From Gigaspora margarita (Eukaryota > Glomeromycota > Glomeromycetes > Diversisporales > Gigasporaceae): a DNA stretch of 64,000 nucleotides. Position numbers and translations under genes: made by a program. The stretch spans positions 512,650 to 576,649 of the forward strand of contig WTPW01000075.1 in assembly GCA_009809945.1 (NCBI GenBank), read 5' to 3'. Positions within the stretch are counted from its first letter, which is position 1. Every line of letters starts with the position of its first letter. The notes beneath the pieces were generated by a model, which was not told the origin of the DNA, did no database searches, and saw only the letters and a list, made by a program, of their open reading frames with translations. Positions 33,150 to 45,500 of the stretch are shown here, piece by piece.

Positions 33150-34575
33150 TTTCGGTTAGTTTTTTTTTTTTTTTTTATATAGCTTAACATATATTACTTA
33201 TACTAATATGCCTCTAACGAGAACTTTCAAGAAAACTAAATAATTAAGCAAAAGAGCTTGAAAAAAATCGTTAGATTTAATTGTTCTTTCACGTATAGTA
33301 AGATATTGATCCAATTTTATGCCTTGTATTAATTCAAGTAGTTCGTCAATTAATTATCCAGAACTTTAGTAATAACCTTATTCGCGCTAGTTGAGTATTT
33401 ATTCATAAGTGTCTTTAAAGGTTATTATTTGTTTAATTTGACGTTGTCGATGTGAAATTTTAGGCATGTTAAGCATAAAACGATATTGGAAAGCAGAATC
33501 GATTAACAATAAAATAATTTATAATAATAAGATCATATAAATAAGTGCATTCGAATTTTAATAAGATTTGTACATCACTTATTTGATAATAAATACGTCC
33601 TCTTATTTTATTAAAATAAAGAATTACGAATTTTAATTCTGAAACCCCTTACTAATGTATAATAAAACCATTACAATAAAAGCTAAAAACTTTATGTTAT
33701 TGATTTTATTAAAATTTTTATTCTAGAAATTTTTGAAAGTTTAATTTTTTAAAAATATTTAAGTCATATACGATTTATACAATGTGGAGGAAGTATTCCG
33801 ATTTAAAAAATTTTAACTACTTAATTTCTATTGATCTACAAATCAGAGAATTTTTTAAAGTAATAGTATTAATATTAACAAGATATAAATAGACTCACCT
33901 TTTGGCTTTATCGTACCAAAAATATTTTGGTTATTTTGGTATAGTGTTTAGAAAATTTTATTTTCATATGTTGGACTAGTTGTAATCGATTTAGAATATG
34001 AAAATAAAGCCGATTTCCAACTCTATTTCGGCGGCCAAAAAAATATTTTCGATAGGCCACTTTAAACATGATTTCATGTAGAATCACTTTCTTCGGAATT
34101 ATCTTAATTATAGATGTAGTAGGGATGTTAAAAGTCCTGTTCAATTCTGTTTCACAAAAGTCCCAGCTCAGTCTGTTGCGGTTTCCGTGAATTAGCCATT
34201 TTTATTTTTTATTTTACTTAAATATTTGTAAATATTCAGTTCCCATTTCGGTTTATTCTTTCTTTCTATAAGAACTTACATTATTTGTTTATTTGTAATT
34301 CCAGGTTCATTTGAAAATTAGGCCTGTAAGAACCTGTTGGGATGTTGTTCCATTGAGATTTTCTGCGATTGTGCTCGAGTCGAAATTAGAAATTGTAACG
34401 AATTACGTTCCAATTGGGGTGTAATATTTGAGATTAAAGCAGATTTCTGTCAACATCGTGTGGAATGTCGTTACTAAAAATAAAATTATGTAACCTAAAG
34501 CGATGGCCTGTGCAAGTCTGAGATAATTATGTGTATGATGGAGAGAAATCGCTCGCACTATATCATGTATAAATT
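33150..34575. other. Spacer, nothing recognised
   Basis: It is more mixed in composition than most spacers here, but no TIR pair, array or convincing gene was found. The frame at 33908-34144 has no supporting feature. Confidence 0.35.
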
Positions 34576-34580
34576 AAGCT

Positions 34581-34787
34581 TTAATTGACCCAATAAAGTC
34601 CAGATTCGTAAGATTCGTTCTGAAGTCTAATTAATATAGGAAGTATGTTGTGTTGGTCGAAGAGACCTATCCCTGAGTAATTAGATGCGAAGTTATTGTT
34701 ATTTATGTTAATTGTTACTTTACTACTTTGTTTGGTTTCTGTATAAACGTTGCTATCATTGTTATGAATCGTATTTCTTGAAGTCAT
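34581..34787 (-). CDS. Possible small Asn-rich protein (uncertain)
   Basis: This 68-codon frame starts at an ATG at 34787. It is polar and asparagine-rich (VTININNNNFASNYSGIG) with a C-terminal part reading GLFDQHNILPILIRLQNES. Codons are varied (GGG, GGT, CTC, GAC, GTC occur), which is unusual for spacer DNA here. No signal peptide, domain, promoter or partner exon was identified. It could be a first exon, a decayed gene or chance. Confidence 0.22.
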   Translation of the reverse strand: MTSRNTIHNNDSNVYTETKQSSKVTININNNNFASNYSGIGLFDQHNILPILIRLQNESYESGLYWVN

Positions 34788-34789
34788 AA

Positions 34790-36700
34790 CCGTTTAACAC
34801 TACCCGTAACTATAGGAACTAAATCCTTTGATTGATGTTGCTCTCCCAATTCTATAGTTACTCAGTTCTAGCTAGTCCCAAGTTCGAATAATATCATGTG
34901 AAGGCATTTGTAAACCTCAATAGTGTCATGTGAAAGCCTTGAACCCAGCTCGAACTCGAACCAAAAAATTAGTCACTTTACCTATAATAAGAACTTATTT
35001 TTCATCGGCTCTGCGCATACGCACACGCACGTACGCATATGTACGTACATGCATGTTTATATTATTTGTGTTAATAGTAAATACTATTTTTGAACATAAA
35101 TGGACGCCAAATTAAATAACAATAAGCTGTTTGATAACTTAGCCTGTTTTTTTTTAGAACTTTTATTGAACTAAAATTTCGAACTAGGACAAGTCTGTCG
35201 ATTAAGTCCGTAAATAAACAGTTTAATGATCCGGTCTTATGGAACCATTTTCCATCCATGTATTTATGTAGCACAAACAAACAATGTGGTCATAGGATTG
35301 CATTAATTTTCGGACGTTTCTGCTTTTATTCTTTAACCATTTTTAGTTTATTAAATGGTTTTAATATAATTATTTTATTAATATACATGTGCGTCTAAAG
35401 TACATAACGATTGTACGGATATGTGTTGCAAATATAACAAAGAAACTATTGTTTATTTACAACATTGTACTTGTACTAAGAAGATGACAAATAAATAAAA
35501 TTTTGATCCGGTTACCGGACATATTTATTCAAGTTTTAGACATACTAAATTCATAAATGTCACCTGACTTCAATTAATAAGACTCTTTTTCTTTTTTCCT
35601 AGTTTATATAATCCTTTGTATCCTTTTGTATTTCATCAAGTTCATCGTTTGAGCCGTTCAAAACTGAATAGTTGTTTAAATGAATCCCTTCTCCGTTAGC
35701 TCTTGAAATTAAACAAGCAAATCACAAAGCAGAATAATCTTCGAGAATGATATAATTAAATTTGACTAATTAGATTCATTAATATTCTGTGTCATATATG
35801 TCGAAATGTGTTGATTCAAACAATTTAATTGGATCCGCACATTCGAATTTTAGAAATTACCCATCAGTGTATGCGTTTAGAATGTTGACATTAAACAATT
35901 AATCAACATTGGACGGCCTTATATCTAATTTAACTCTGATTATTATAGGTTCACATATTATTTCAATGATTCTATTGTAATAGCCTTGGGTTCCACACAG
36001 GGTTTTATACGTCAAATCACTCGCTCGGCTATGTTTTCCGGACTGGTGGTACTCCACCAAATGAAGCGACCATATAGAGTATTATTAGCACGAAACCTTT
36101 TTTTGTTTTTTTTTTAATTCTATCTTTTTTGCAAGATCACAAAGAGACTTGCCTTATATAATAAATTACAGTTTATTATTATGTTACACGCATTAGACTT
36201 CATTAGACTTTTAGTTAATACGAATCACGCCATTCATGCAGCGCAGTCAGGTTACACGATCCCGATCCTAACTACCCCGGCACTACGAATTCTCGGGAAC
36301 CGATTAATCCATCACACCATATTAGATACAAAAATTCAGACTTTTTAGCAAGTTAGTTTTATTATTCGTTTAAAATCATTATAACATAATGGTATAAAAT
36401 TTATAATGTAAGGGACACATTGTAAGCTGTAAATCGCGAAATGAAGTATACTTACGCATTGTTTTAGAATTTTGGGTGAGATTGTTAGATTTTACAGGGC
36501 TATCTCCAAATTTCCGGGTCGGATACGTCGGATCTAAGTCGGTGTTTAGCCCTAGTTTTTAGCAGGTCCTATAGCAAAATTATCAGCTGGCATTTTTTAC
36601 TTAATGAATGGATATGACTTCATTAGTAAAATTTTTTATGATCTTGGGCAAAGTTGATCAATTCTAATCCAGCCGACTATGAACCCGGTGCACTCCAACG
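34790..36700. other. Spacer with one GC-richer block
   Basis: At 35980-36080 and 36230-36310 the base composition rises locally (for example CCCGATCCTAACTACCCCGG). I tested these by eye against tRNA and 5S rRNA patterns and could not support either. A run of alternating CGTACG-type words lies at 35015-35055. Confidence 0.4.
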
Positions 36701-36829
36701 TATCACGACCAGTGTTTCGGCCGAAACTTCCGAAACTTCCGAACTTCAGAAACTTCCGAAACTTCCGAAATTGGCGAAACTTCCGAAAATTCCGAAACTA
36801 ATAAGCAATAAATATCATATAAATAATAA

Positions 36830-37898
36830 CAGGCCCAGGACATGTCCCTTTACAGGGGTTCAAAATGTTGTTTATAATTAAAATTTTTTTAAAAAACATA
36901 TGAATTTACTATATAACTTTGAGCTAAGATTCTTTTAAATGTTACTTAATAACTTAAAATCAAAATTTTCGGGAATATAGGACAAGGGGAGAAGAAAAAA
37001 TTGAGCTTAAAAATCGGATTAAAATTTTGCCGATTTTGCACAAAACGAAAATGTAACTTCACCAAAAACAAATATTTACCGATTTTAAGATGAGAAGCAT
37101 ATGTAAAAATATGCTCTGAACAACTTTACTTAGGCGACGGAAGTAGGTTACCTTGTAAGAAAAGTGGGTTATCTATGTACTAAAGTTAAAATTTATCGTT
37201 TTTCTTGATTGAACTTTTTTCCTTATTAGGTAACCTACTTTGGGCTCTTAAGCAAAGTTGTTCGGCATGTAATTTTACATCACATTTGAGATTGATTCAC
37301 GTTTTTCGGACCTTTTACTAATGAAAAATGGGGTTAAAGTTCGAAAAAAAAATTTTTTTCTAAAAAAATTTTTTTTTTAGAAAAAATTTTTTTACGAACT
37401 TTAACTCCATTTTTCACTTAGGAAAAGGTCCGAAAAACGCGAATCAATCTCAAATGTGATATAAAATTATATGCCGAACAACTTTGCTTAAGTGCCCAAA
37501 GTAGGTTACCTGATAAGGAAAAAAAGTTTAATCAAGAAATACAATAAATTTTAACTTTAGTACATATATAACCCATTTTTCTTACAAGGTAACCTACTTC
37601 CGTCGACTAAGTAAAGTTGTTCAGGGCATGTTTTTACATATATTTCTTATGTTAAAATCGGAAAATATTTGATTTTGGTCAAGTTACATTTTTGTTTTGT
37701 GTAAAATTGACAAAATTTTAATTCAATTTTTAAGCTCAATTTTTTCTTCTCCCCTTGTTCTATATACCCGAAAAATTTAATTTAAAGTTATTAAGTAACA
37801 TTTAAAAGAATCTTAGCTCAAAGTTATATAGTAAATTCATATGTTTTTTTTAAAATTTTAATTATAGACAACAATGAAAGGGACATGTCCTGGGCCTG
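36830..37898. mobile_element. Giant palindrome of about 1.07 kb, nested
   Basis: CAGGCCCAGGACATGTCC at 36830 returns as its reverse complement ending at 37898. The arms match almost throughout (for example GTAGGTTACCTTGTAAGAAA near 37142 against 37580) and meet near 37365 in an A/T hairpin. CTTTGGGCTCTTAAGCAAAG lies in each arm. It is non-coding. It sits inside the 36710-38535 element, so it is younger. Confidence 0.88.
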
Positions 37899-38289
37899 AT
37901 AAGCGAAAATGGATTGCGGAAATAAAATTCGGATTTATTGCATAAAAAGATGTGGGATTTACCGGTTTTTCGGGCTAAACTTCCGACAGAAACCAATAGC
38001 CAATAAAATCACAAGAATCTGCATCACGTGAAACAGCTTGATTCTTCGGTTAACATCACTTTCCAGGACTCTCGGGAGGGAGGGGAGGGGGTAAAATGAA
38101 ACGAACATATGAAACGACCATATAAAAATGAACAAAGATTGGCCAATTCTTTGTTTATTCAAATCAGGTGATTGGCGAGAGCCATCCAGCGTTTTGATTG
38201 ATTGTTCATTTTGTGGGGGGGAAACTTCAGCTGGGGGTGATGTTAACCGAAAAATTAATTTCAAACGGCCTAAATGACATTTACTGTAA

Positions 38290-38315
38290 TAAACCGTTTT
38301 ATTATTGTGAATGTT

Positions 38316-38348
<33 letters not shown>

Positions 38349-38360
38349 TTATTTATTTGC
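38290..38360. repeat. Poly-T tract
   Basis: A run of more than 30 T residues followed by ATTTATTTATTT, inside the right half of the 36710-38535 element. Confidence 0.8.
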
Positions 38361-38647
38361 TAAGTTTCGGAAGATTATGTTTCGCCCAGTTTCAGAATGT
38401 TTCGCCCCATTCGGAGGTTTCGAAAGTTTCGGCTTCGCCCATTTCGGAGGTTTCGGCAATTTCAGATTTTGGGCGATACCGAAACTCCAGGCCGAAACGT
38501 TTCGGACTTTGGAGGAGGTTTCGGCCGAAACACTGACCCGACCCGGAATTTTGGGAACCCCTGCAGGGACAGTGATTTTCTGAGGTGACAAAATCAAAAT
38601 TATGTGATAACAAATTTCATGTGATGTGAAACATATTTGCCATATTA

Positions 38648-39600
38648 TGGGCAAATCCCGATTTTTTTAAAAATCCCGCGCGGGATCCGCGCGGGATTCG
38701 CGGGATCGAGTAGAGTTTCTGATTTTTTCACGATAAATAAATATATATATATATAAATCACCGCTAGGAATGTTATTTCTTATTAAAATAATAATCATTT
38801 CTTATAAATCTTACTGCATTTATTACAAATAAAAATGCGTATATAGATTTTGCCTACATTTAAAACATTTAAATCTTATAATTATTAAATTTATTAATTC
38901 AGATTTGCCTTAATTTTCTCAATTTGTTTTTAAATATTATTATATAAAGATATATTCAAAATTATAATGGCAACACAGCGATCAAATCATATAAGCGTAT
39001 AAAAATTTATAAGTAATCAGGCGCATAATCAGGTATAAATGTACTAAAATTTATAAGTGATCAGGTACATGCGTACAAAAATTTATAGGTAACCAGGTTA
39101 TATACGTACAAAAATTCATAAACGACTCATAAGAAATTCATAATCGGGCTTATCAAATAGTCGCTTTTATACTCAATAATCATCCAATATCACATAAATG
39201 ATTGGCTCGAATTTTATTTACCTTATCACTCATATTAAATAATCACTGAAATTGGAGATTTTTGCCACAATATTCTTGATGTATTATTTATGCAAGAAAT
39301 TAAAAGTCTAGATTCCCATTTTATTAATAATGACAATTTAAAAATTTATTTCAACGTACAGTTTGCGCATTATCTCTGTACGTACGTATATATGTGCAAA
39401 CGAGAAACAAATAAAAAGTTAGTGCATAATATTTTTATGTACATCAAATACTAATTAGTCATTGGCCCACTTATGTTAAAGCTGGCCGGATAATTTGTTA
39501 ATGCGGGCCAGATGATATGCTAATGCAGGCCAAATAATCTTATATTAAAAATCCCGCACGCGGGATTTTGAATCCCGCGCGTGGCCCATCACTAATTATG
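38648..39600. mobile_element. hAT-like element with ATCCCGCG words
   Basis: GGGCAAATCCCG with AATCCCGCGCGGGATCCGC at the left and AATCCCGCACGCGGGATTTTG with CGCGTGGCCCATCA at the right. These are reiterated GC-rich words unlike the neighbourhood. The middle contains the dispersed repeat at 38960-39260. No TSD was found, so the ends are approximate. Confidence 0.55.
38960..39260. repeat. Dispersed repeat, second copy of 7970-8235
   Basis: Four reiterations of AAAATTTATAAGTAATCAGG-like units are followed by TATCACATAAATGATTGG and CACTGAAATTGG, in the same order as at 7970-8235. Confidence 0.75.
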
Positions 39601-40155
39601 TGCGATTCTGTGATATACTTGGCCAATTATGTGCGATTCTGTAATATGCTCGCCTAAATTATACGCAATTCTGTATCAAAATTTGTCGGAACTTTTCGGA
39701 TTTTGGCACGAAAAATTTTCATGACCTTACTCGTAATTTGAGTTCATTCAAATTCTAAATCGGAGATACCAGAATCATTAGATTTTATCCAAATTATGCG
39801 ATAATTCTTGTATATTATGTGGCATTCTGCTATGTATACATCATATTAGCGTATTTATGTGAGTTCTGTGGTGCTATTTGAAACAGATAAAATCGCTGTC
39901 CCTGCCCCCCCTAGATTATTAAATCTGCAGATGTATTTTATGATTCTCAAACATCCATGAGCATTAGTTTTGAAATCAAATAATGTATAATCCGATTTTG
40001 AATCATCAATCGTTGCACGATAATGTTTCACAAGTTTATTGTTGCAAGCACAGTTACAATAGGCAATCCCATTTTTATATAAATAAGGTTCAAAATTCTC
40101 TGTCAGATTCTAAATTTAGAATAGATATTTAAGATCATTTTTTGCTTTGGCACAT
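39600..40155. repeat. Spacer with ATTATGTGCGATTCTG words
   Basis: ATTATGTGCGATTCTGTGAT and ATTATGTGCGATTCTGTAAT are 36 bp apart, and weaker forms follow to 39870. The remainder shows nothing recognisable. Confidence 0.5.
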
Positions 40156-40159
40156 TTTA

Positions 40160-40720
40160 ATTAGGGATCTGCATACTCTGCATGTGCCCGTGCCAACAAT
40201 AAATTTTAGGCCGCAAGCACAGGCACGGGCACTCTTTGCACTTTGTGCCCGGCACAAAAGTGCCAAGCACTTTTTAGGTATGGGCGCGATGTGTTTAACA
40301 CAAAGATGCCTGGCATTTTTTGGTCACAGGTTTATAAAGTGCCAAGATTTAATGTTTTGAATATAATTATAATTTGATTAACATACAATAAAGCAAATAT
40401 TATTAGTTATCAACGTTTTAGTCTTTATATTTAAATATTTCATTTGGTTTGCTAATTTATTAATTGTTGCAATTATGTTATGGTTATAAGATTAGTCTAT
40501 GTATTTTTTACTCAAATGCACCATACAGTTTTTTGAGTGCAGGCACGAAATTACCGGCACAAAAGTATCAGGCATGAAACTGCTAGGCACTTCTTTGAGA
40601 ACGGGCACAAGGTGCCAGGCATAAAGTGCCTGGCATCTAGTTGTGCACAAGCACAATGTGCCAGGTACAAGAGAGTTCAGAACTTTCTTAGGCATTGGCA
40701 CGTTGAGAAAGTGCGAATAG
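40160..40720. mobile_element. hAT-like element with GTGCC/GGCAC words
   Basis: TTAGGGATCTGCATACTCTGC starts the left side. Both sides are crowded with GTGCC-GGCAC and AAGTGCC words (for example AGTGCCTGGCATC). The interior at 40340-40530 is plain AT-rich. The small frames across it reflect the words. No TSD was found. Confidence 0.5.
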
Positions 40721-40724
40721 TGCG

Positions 40725-41230
40725 CTACGCGAAATATCATAATATACATACTAACACTAATTAAAACTACTCTAACTTAACCCTATTAACGGTAAAGCTT
40801 CGATTGAGGCGTGGATAGACTTGGTCCGAGCAACAAGGGTCAATAAGACTCTGGATTATGTCACAAGTCTTATACTATGGAATCACGGGGTCATACTTTT
40901 TGCGAATGCTACTTATCGAGTATAAACTTATACTAATAACAGTTTACTAATTCAAATATCTATCGGGAAAATTACTAAAAATAACACTTCTACTCTAATT
41001 TCGAAGGTTATGACTCAACGAAGTTGAACTCTATCTGAGTCTCTTTTTATTGAAGCGAAAAAGTTATCGATTTTATACTTTTTACATGCTTATTTAGTGA
41101 AATTTCTAGCGATATGACATTAATGCACTTAATAAAATTAATGAAATCAATGGCATTAATTCCATTATATCATTAATGTCATTAAAAGGAATTAAATTCT
41201 ACTAACTGAGGTGAGATAGCTATTTACTAT
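40725..41230. other. Spacer, largely unrecognised
   Basis: It is fairly balanced in composition to about 41050. From 41115 to 41195 the word ATTAATG recurs in both orientations. No gene is supported. Confidence 0.35.
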
Positions 41231-41234
41231 TTTG

Positions 41235-41470
41235 GGGGACGTCTAAAGCCTGGCACCTTACGAAATTACCCGATTTTCCGATTTCCGATTTTTAGAGTTA
41301 GGGGTTAGGGTTTGATTAAAGAAAAGTGATTTTTATATATAGTAAAATCGCATTCCCGACATTTTTACTTAGTCAATCCAGACCGGTTTACCGTCTCGCT
41401 TTGTTTTGTTCGGACTGATCCGGGTTATATATCGGGTAATTTCGTAAGGTGCCAGGCTTTAGACGACACC
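41235..41470. mobile_element. GGGGACGTC MITE with TTAGGG-like core, copy 1
   Basis: GACGTCTAAAGCCTGGCACC is answered on the other strand by GTCGTCTAAAGCCTGGCACC. The core AGTTAGGGGTTAGGGTTTG lies near 41296. The interior includes GAGACGG/CCGTCTCGC-type words shared with the copy at 56160-56420. The two copies lie in opposite orientation. No TSD was found here. Confidence 0.85.
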
Positions 41471-41474
41471 AATC

Positions 41475-42590
41475 GAGAAAATTTTCTCTTTTTTAAATTT
41501 TAAATAATGATTTCTCAACACCATCTATTCGAATTCAATGGAATTTTTTTATTTTAATTCTATGAGTTGTAGAATTTTAGTGTTTTCAAATTGCTGCGAT
41601 CATCACACGGGAATCAAGAAATCGGGAATCAGGGATCTAAAAATTGGAAATTTAAAATTTTAAATGATATTAAAAAAATTCTAAAAATAATAAAAAATTT
41701 TATTTCCCAATTAGTCAAATTTCATATAGCAGATGCAAAGAATACAAAACTTAAATGTTTTTGTGGTACCTGCTTTGGGTGCTGTAAATGTTAATATTGC
41801 ACCACAAATTTAAGCATTAGCACATGTGATTGTAAAATTTCTATAGCACCGACCAAGACAAACAGATAGTTTTGTTAAACAAACGTACATGCATGTTTAT
41901 GAACCTACCTGGATCGCACCTAAAGTCAAATATTCACAAACATGTTATGGATCATATATATAGGATAAATTTAAAAAAATCTTTCCAATTTTCTCTTTGT
42001 GGTCAATATCACAATGTATTAATCAGATTGAATCATTTGATAGCTAAAAAAAAAATCAACAAATACAATATTAACAAGAACTAATGATACAAAAATGGCA
42101 AAAACAGATGATACAATAACAAAAACTAATAATACAACAATAATAAAAATGAATAATAAACATTTTAATTTTTTTACATTATATACTATATATTTATAAT
42201 GTTACAGTTTTTTTTTGTAGAAAATAACTGAATCTTTCTTGACAACATTATCTGCTATAAATAAAGCAAGAATAAACCACAAGTAGTAGTGAAGAATCTG
42301 AATTTGTATTAAATTGCTAATTATTTGTAAAGCTATCAGATAGAACTTTATTACCTACCAAATAGTTTGAAGAACCTGTTTTAGCTATAGATAAAATTCT
42401 TTTATCTATTTATTTTGTTAACAAAAAATACTAACGTTTTTACCAAAAAATTACTCTATAACTTTTAAAACACAAAGAAAAGTAGGTGCTAGAATCCAAT
42501 TAGTTAATGCATAGGACTTTATCAAGTTTAAATCTAAACATTTGAAATTATCCAAAAAATGTAGCATATTTCAGAAATATACAGTATATA
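41475..42590. other. Spacer, nothing recognised
   Basis: The frames at 41591-41794 and 41872-42084 lack supporting features. The region is otherwise AT-rich with no repeat structure. Confidence 0.4.
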
Positions 42591-42592
42591 TA

Positions 42593-42772
42593 TTTTTGGT
42601 ACTGTGCATATTACTTAGAACATGAAATTAGAATCAATTAATAATATTTAGAGAATCATAGCATTTTGTATAATTTTATTTATAAAATTATTGAAAATAT
42701 TATATTACTTGGAAATTGTACTAATTAATTATAACTTTATATACTAAATAAACTTGTTTAGTATTAAAAATG
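42593..42772. mobile_element. Solo P1 palindrome
   Basis: It starts TTTTTGGTACTGTGC and ends TAAATAAACTTGTTTAGTA, with TTAATTATAACTTTATAT-type arms. It is a degraded single copy of the P1 unit that forms the array at 61511-62980. Confidence 0.65.
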
Positions 42773-42777
42773 GTACA

Positions 42778-43112
42778 TTAAATTGCATTACTGGTGTTCA
42801 ACACCAGTATATAGTATAATGTAAAGATTAATATAAAAAATAATCAAAAAAAACAAACAAAATTAAATTTAATAAAGTTAGAATTAATGGTTAGGGGTTA
42901 GGGTGAGGCATAGTATATAGTAAAATTTTGAAGAAATTTTTTTTTTAAAAAAAGATGATTTCATAGATAAATTTTGAGTTAGAAGGTATTTTTTAAAAAA
43001 AATAGCAAAACAATAAAAATTTTATATCATACCAGATCTTTATATTACATTGCATTTAAAAAATTTGATTAGCAAAATCATTGTGGTGTTGAGTACTAGT
43101 AGTACAATTTAG
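42778..43112. mobile_element. MITE with TTAGGG-like core
   Basis: ATTAAATTGCATTACTGGTG with GTTCAACACCAG at the left, and on the other strand ACTAAATTGTACTACTAGTA with CTCAACACC. The core GTTAGGGGTTAGGGTGAGG is near 42890. It is a relative of 53620-53949 and of the LINE-interrupted MITE at 15674. Confidence 0.75.
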
Positions 43113-43132
43113 TAAAACCTATGCTTACATGT

Positions 43133-43780
43133 AAATTACCAGAGAGTAAGTTTATAGTTTATTCAAAAAAATAATATACATCTTATCAATAGAATTTATA
43201 TTAAATATTATCCGTTCTTTTATTTATGTGCTAAATTACTAGTTTGTAAGTATATAGTTTATTCATAAAATAATTTGCACATTTTATTATTAATAGAATT
43301 CTATATTCTTAGTTCTTCTATTTTAAGTGTTATGTTAAATTTCCAGTATATAAGTGCTGTATATATTTTATTCAAAAAATAATATATATATTTTATTATT
43401 CAATAGAATTCTATATTAAATATTACTTCTCTGCTCTTTATTTATCAGAAAGTAGGTATTATTTAACAAATAATATGCAAATTTATTATCAATAGAATTC
43501 TCTATTAAATATCACTCTCTATTCATTAATTTATATGTTAAATTACTAGAGCATAAGTATATAGTTTATTTAGAAAATAATGTATATATTTTATCATCAA
43601 TAAAATTCTATATTAAATATTACTTCTCTGTTCTTTCTATGTTAAATTACTAGACGGTAATTATAGTCTGTTTAGAAGATAATGTATACATATTATTATC
43701 AATAAAATTTTAGATTAAATATTGATTCTCCATTCATCACTTATGTGTTAAATTACTAGCTTGTAAGTGTATCATAATCT
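43133..43780. repeat. Tandem array, unit about 105 bp, about 6 copies
   Basis: AAATTACTAG-taag-TATAGTTTATT, AATAATATATACATTTTATT and CAATAGAATTCTATATTAAA recur in this order starting near 43133, 43233, 43339, 43447, 43549 and 43644, with a partial unit at 43748. Confidence 0.85.
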
Positions 43781-43799
43781 CTTCCACATCTAATTCTCA

Positions 43800-43892
43800 G
43801 TACAATTAAACAAAAATTTGACTATCAAATACTTATAATTAAGTCAGACTTAATCACAAGTATTTGATAGTCAAATTTTCGTTTGATTGTGC
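43800..43892. repeat. Perfect-like hairpin, 45-bp arms
   Basis: ACAATTAAACAAAAATTTGA at 43802 is mirrored by TCAAATTTTCGTTTGATTGT near 43873. The loop is only three bases around 43846. Confidence 0.85.
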
Positions 43893-43959
43893 CAAGCACT
43901 ATCCACGTCAGTCCTATAACAGTAATAGTAACAAATGGTAGTTTTAAAATTCTTATCAA

Positions 43960-44890
43960 ATTAATTGCTCAACAGAATTCAGATAATATGTGCAAGTGCT
44001 CTGTGTTTACCTTTTCAGCACCAATTCCTAAATAATAACAGTAATATGACTTGGCATATTCCATTAAAATTATCTATACTGATTTCTGATAATGAATGAG
44101 TGCCTTATTTTCATCCTTTTCAGTACCAATTCCATATTTGATGAATGCCTTATTTGCATCCTTTTCAATACTAATTCTATATTCGTAACAGTAACCAAGC
44201 TAGTACATTTCACCTGGATCATTTGTACCTGCCAATTTTTAACAATTAATAAAATTTAATTGATTAAATATTTTTTGCTAATCATTCTTCTACTAAGTCT
44301 CCATTTCTATTTAAATTTATAAAAAAAATAATGCATCATACCAATACTGTATATATTTACAGTGATTATATAATAGAATACTGGCATAGTATCAGCACAG
44401 TCTATAAATAGATATTTACAGTATTATCAATATTGTGTTATGCTACCTCACTAAATAATATAGTTTTTGTTAATGACTTTGTTCTTTAAAAAATAGCTTT
44501 GCCAGCCTCTCAGCAATATGTGAAGTATATACTTACTAAAGTTAGCATGGAATTCTTATAAAGCACTGTCCTCTTTCAACTCAACATATTATTATAAGAT
44601 TCAAAGAAGTCAAAGTATCTCTGCTATGCTTTTTCAAGATCATTATAATCAAGATTTAATAAAAACTTTGTAGTGTTCTTTCAAAGTGCGCTAGCTAACG
44701 CTCTTCCTCTTTCTGGCCCAGCATACTTCTTTTAAGGCTCAATAGAGTTATTGTAGAGTGAGCTGCTAATGCTTTTCCTCTTTCTGTTCCAAGATTATAC
44801 TAGGATTCAAAGTCATTATAGTATTTCTGCAATGCGCACTACTAACGTTTTTTTCTCTCAGATTCAAGTTTGTTCCAACCAGAAACAAAC
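43960..44890. repeat. Region of degenerate direct repeats
   Basis: CCTTTTCAGTACCAATTC-type phrases recur three times at 44005-44180. From 44560 to 44880 phrases such as GCTAACGCTCTTCCTCTTTC and GCTAATGCTTTTCCTCTTTC recur, and another group occurs at 47760-47900. Unit boundaries are blurred. It may be an old satellite. Confidence 0.45.
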
Positions 44891-44901
44891 TTTTTCAATA
44901 A

Positions 44902-45064
44902 GGGTAGTGACAAATATTACATAATATTTTTTACTATACCCTCTACCCCCTCCCCACCATATAAGAGAAATCTGATTGGCTATTATAAATTTATATATTT
45001 AATGTAAGACAATCAGAGACCCCCCTCCCCTCCTCAAGATATTATGTAATATTTGTCACTACCC
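44902..45064. mobile_element. PIF/Harbinger-like MITE
   Basis: TIRs start GGGTAGTGACAAATATTACA on both strands and are flanked by TAA (44899-44901 and 45065-45067). A 3-bp TAA TSD with GGG ends is the PIF/Harbinger pattern. It is 163 bp, with C-rich patches (CCCTCTACCCCCTCCCC) near the centre. Confidence 0.8.
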
Positions 45065-45149
45065 TAAGGGTTACAACACTATTACAGTAGATTTACAGAA
45101 AAGTTAGCTTTAATATGTAAGTTTTATATAAAAATTCTTAAATTTTTAG

Positions 45150-45500
45150 GTTTCATTTACTTTTTTAATGAGAGCTGATCCTGAAATAATAACAATTGAA
45201 CCTGAGAATAGAGGTTTCTTATCTTTAGTTTGTAACTGCCAACCTATGTTACAAAAATTAATTTTCATTAAAAAAAACATGAAAAAGTGCTAATCATTAG
45301 CCAATCATTACACAATTATTTATATTAGTTTTAGAGTACCCCTTGTGAACACGTAATCGCAAGTCATTGATATGCCACCTATAATCAAATAACTTTAAGA
45401 ATATATTGGTCCCTGGCCTTACTAGCAGCTAGAAAATTTAATCAGATATAATCAGATTCCTGGAAGACTTTTACTAATGCTACATCTTTGTTATTAGTCT
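45150..45500 (+). pseudogene. Decayed coding fragment, unknown
   Basis: A frame reads FLMRADPEIITIEPENRGFL then LVCNCQPMLQKLIFIKKN before stops. Further phrases such as IRYNQIPGRLLLMLHLCY appear in shifted frames to about 45480. The composition is unlike spacer DNA. I cannot name the family. It lies between the PIF-like MITE and the large foldback. Confidence 0.25.

Larger units (their letters stand above)
36710..38535. mobile_element. hAT-type element with TTTCGG words, carrying a palindrome
   Basis: The ends are perfect inverse copies: CAGTGTTTCGGCCGAAAC at 36710 and its reverse complement ending at 38535. Both flanks are arrays of ACTTCCGAA/TTTCGG words. The middle is occupied by the 36830-37898 palindrome. 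Small frames across the word arrays are artefacts. No exact 8-bp TSD is visible. Confidence 0.8.

Noticed and set aside
35980-36310. GC-richer block considered as tRNA or 5S rRNA gene
   Set aside because: No cloverleaf with matching A- and B-boxes could be drawn, and the block does not follow the 5S rRNA order.
38198-38654. Several overlapping frames around 38.2-38.65 kb
   Set aside because: They run through the poly-T tract and TTTCGG word array on both strands. Overlap in all frames indicates a repeat artefact.
40142-40764. His/Cys/Arg-rich frames on both strands
   Set aside because: They are produced by reiterated GTGCC words of a hAT-like element.
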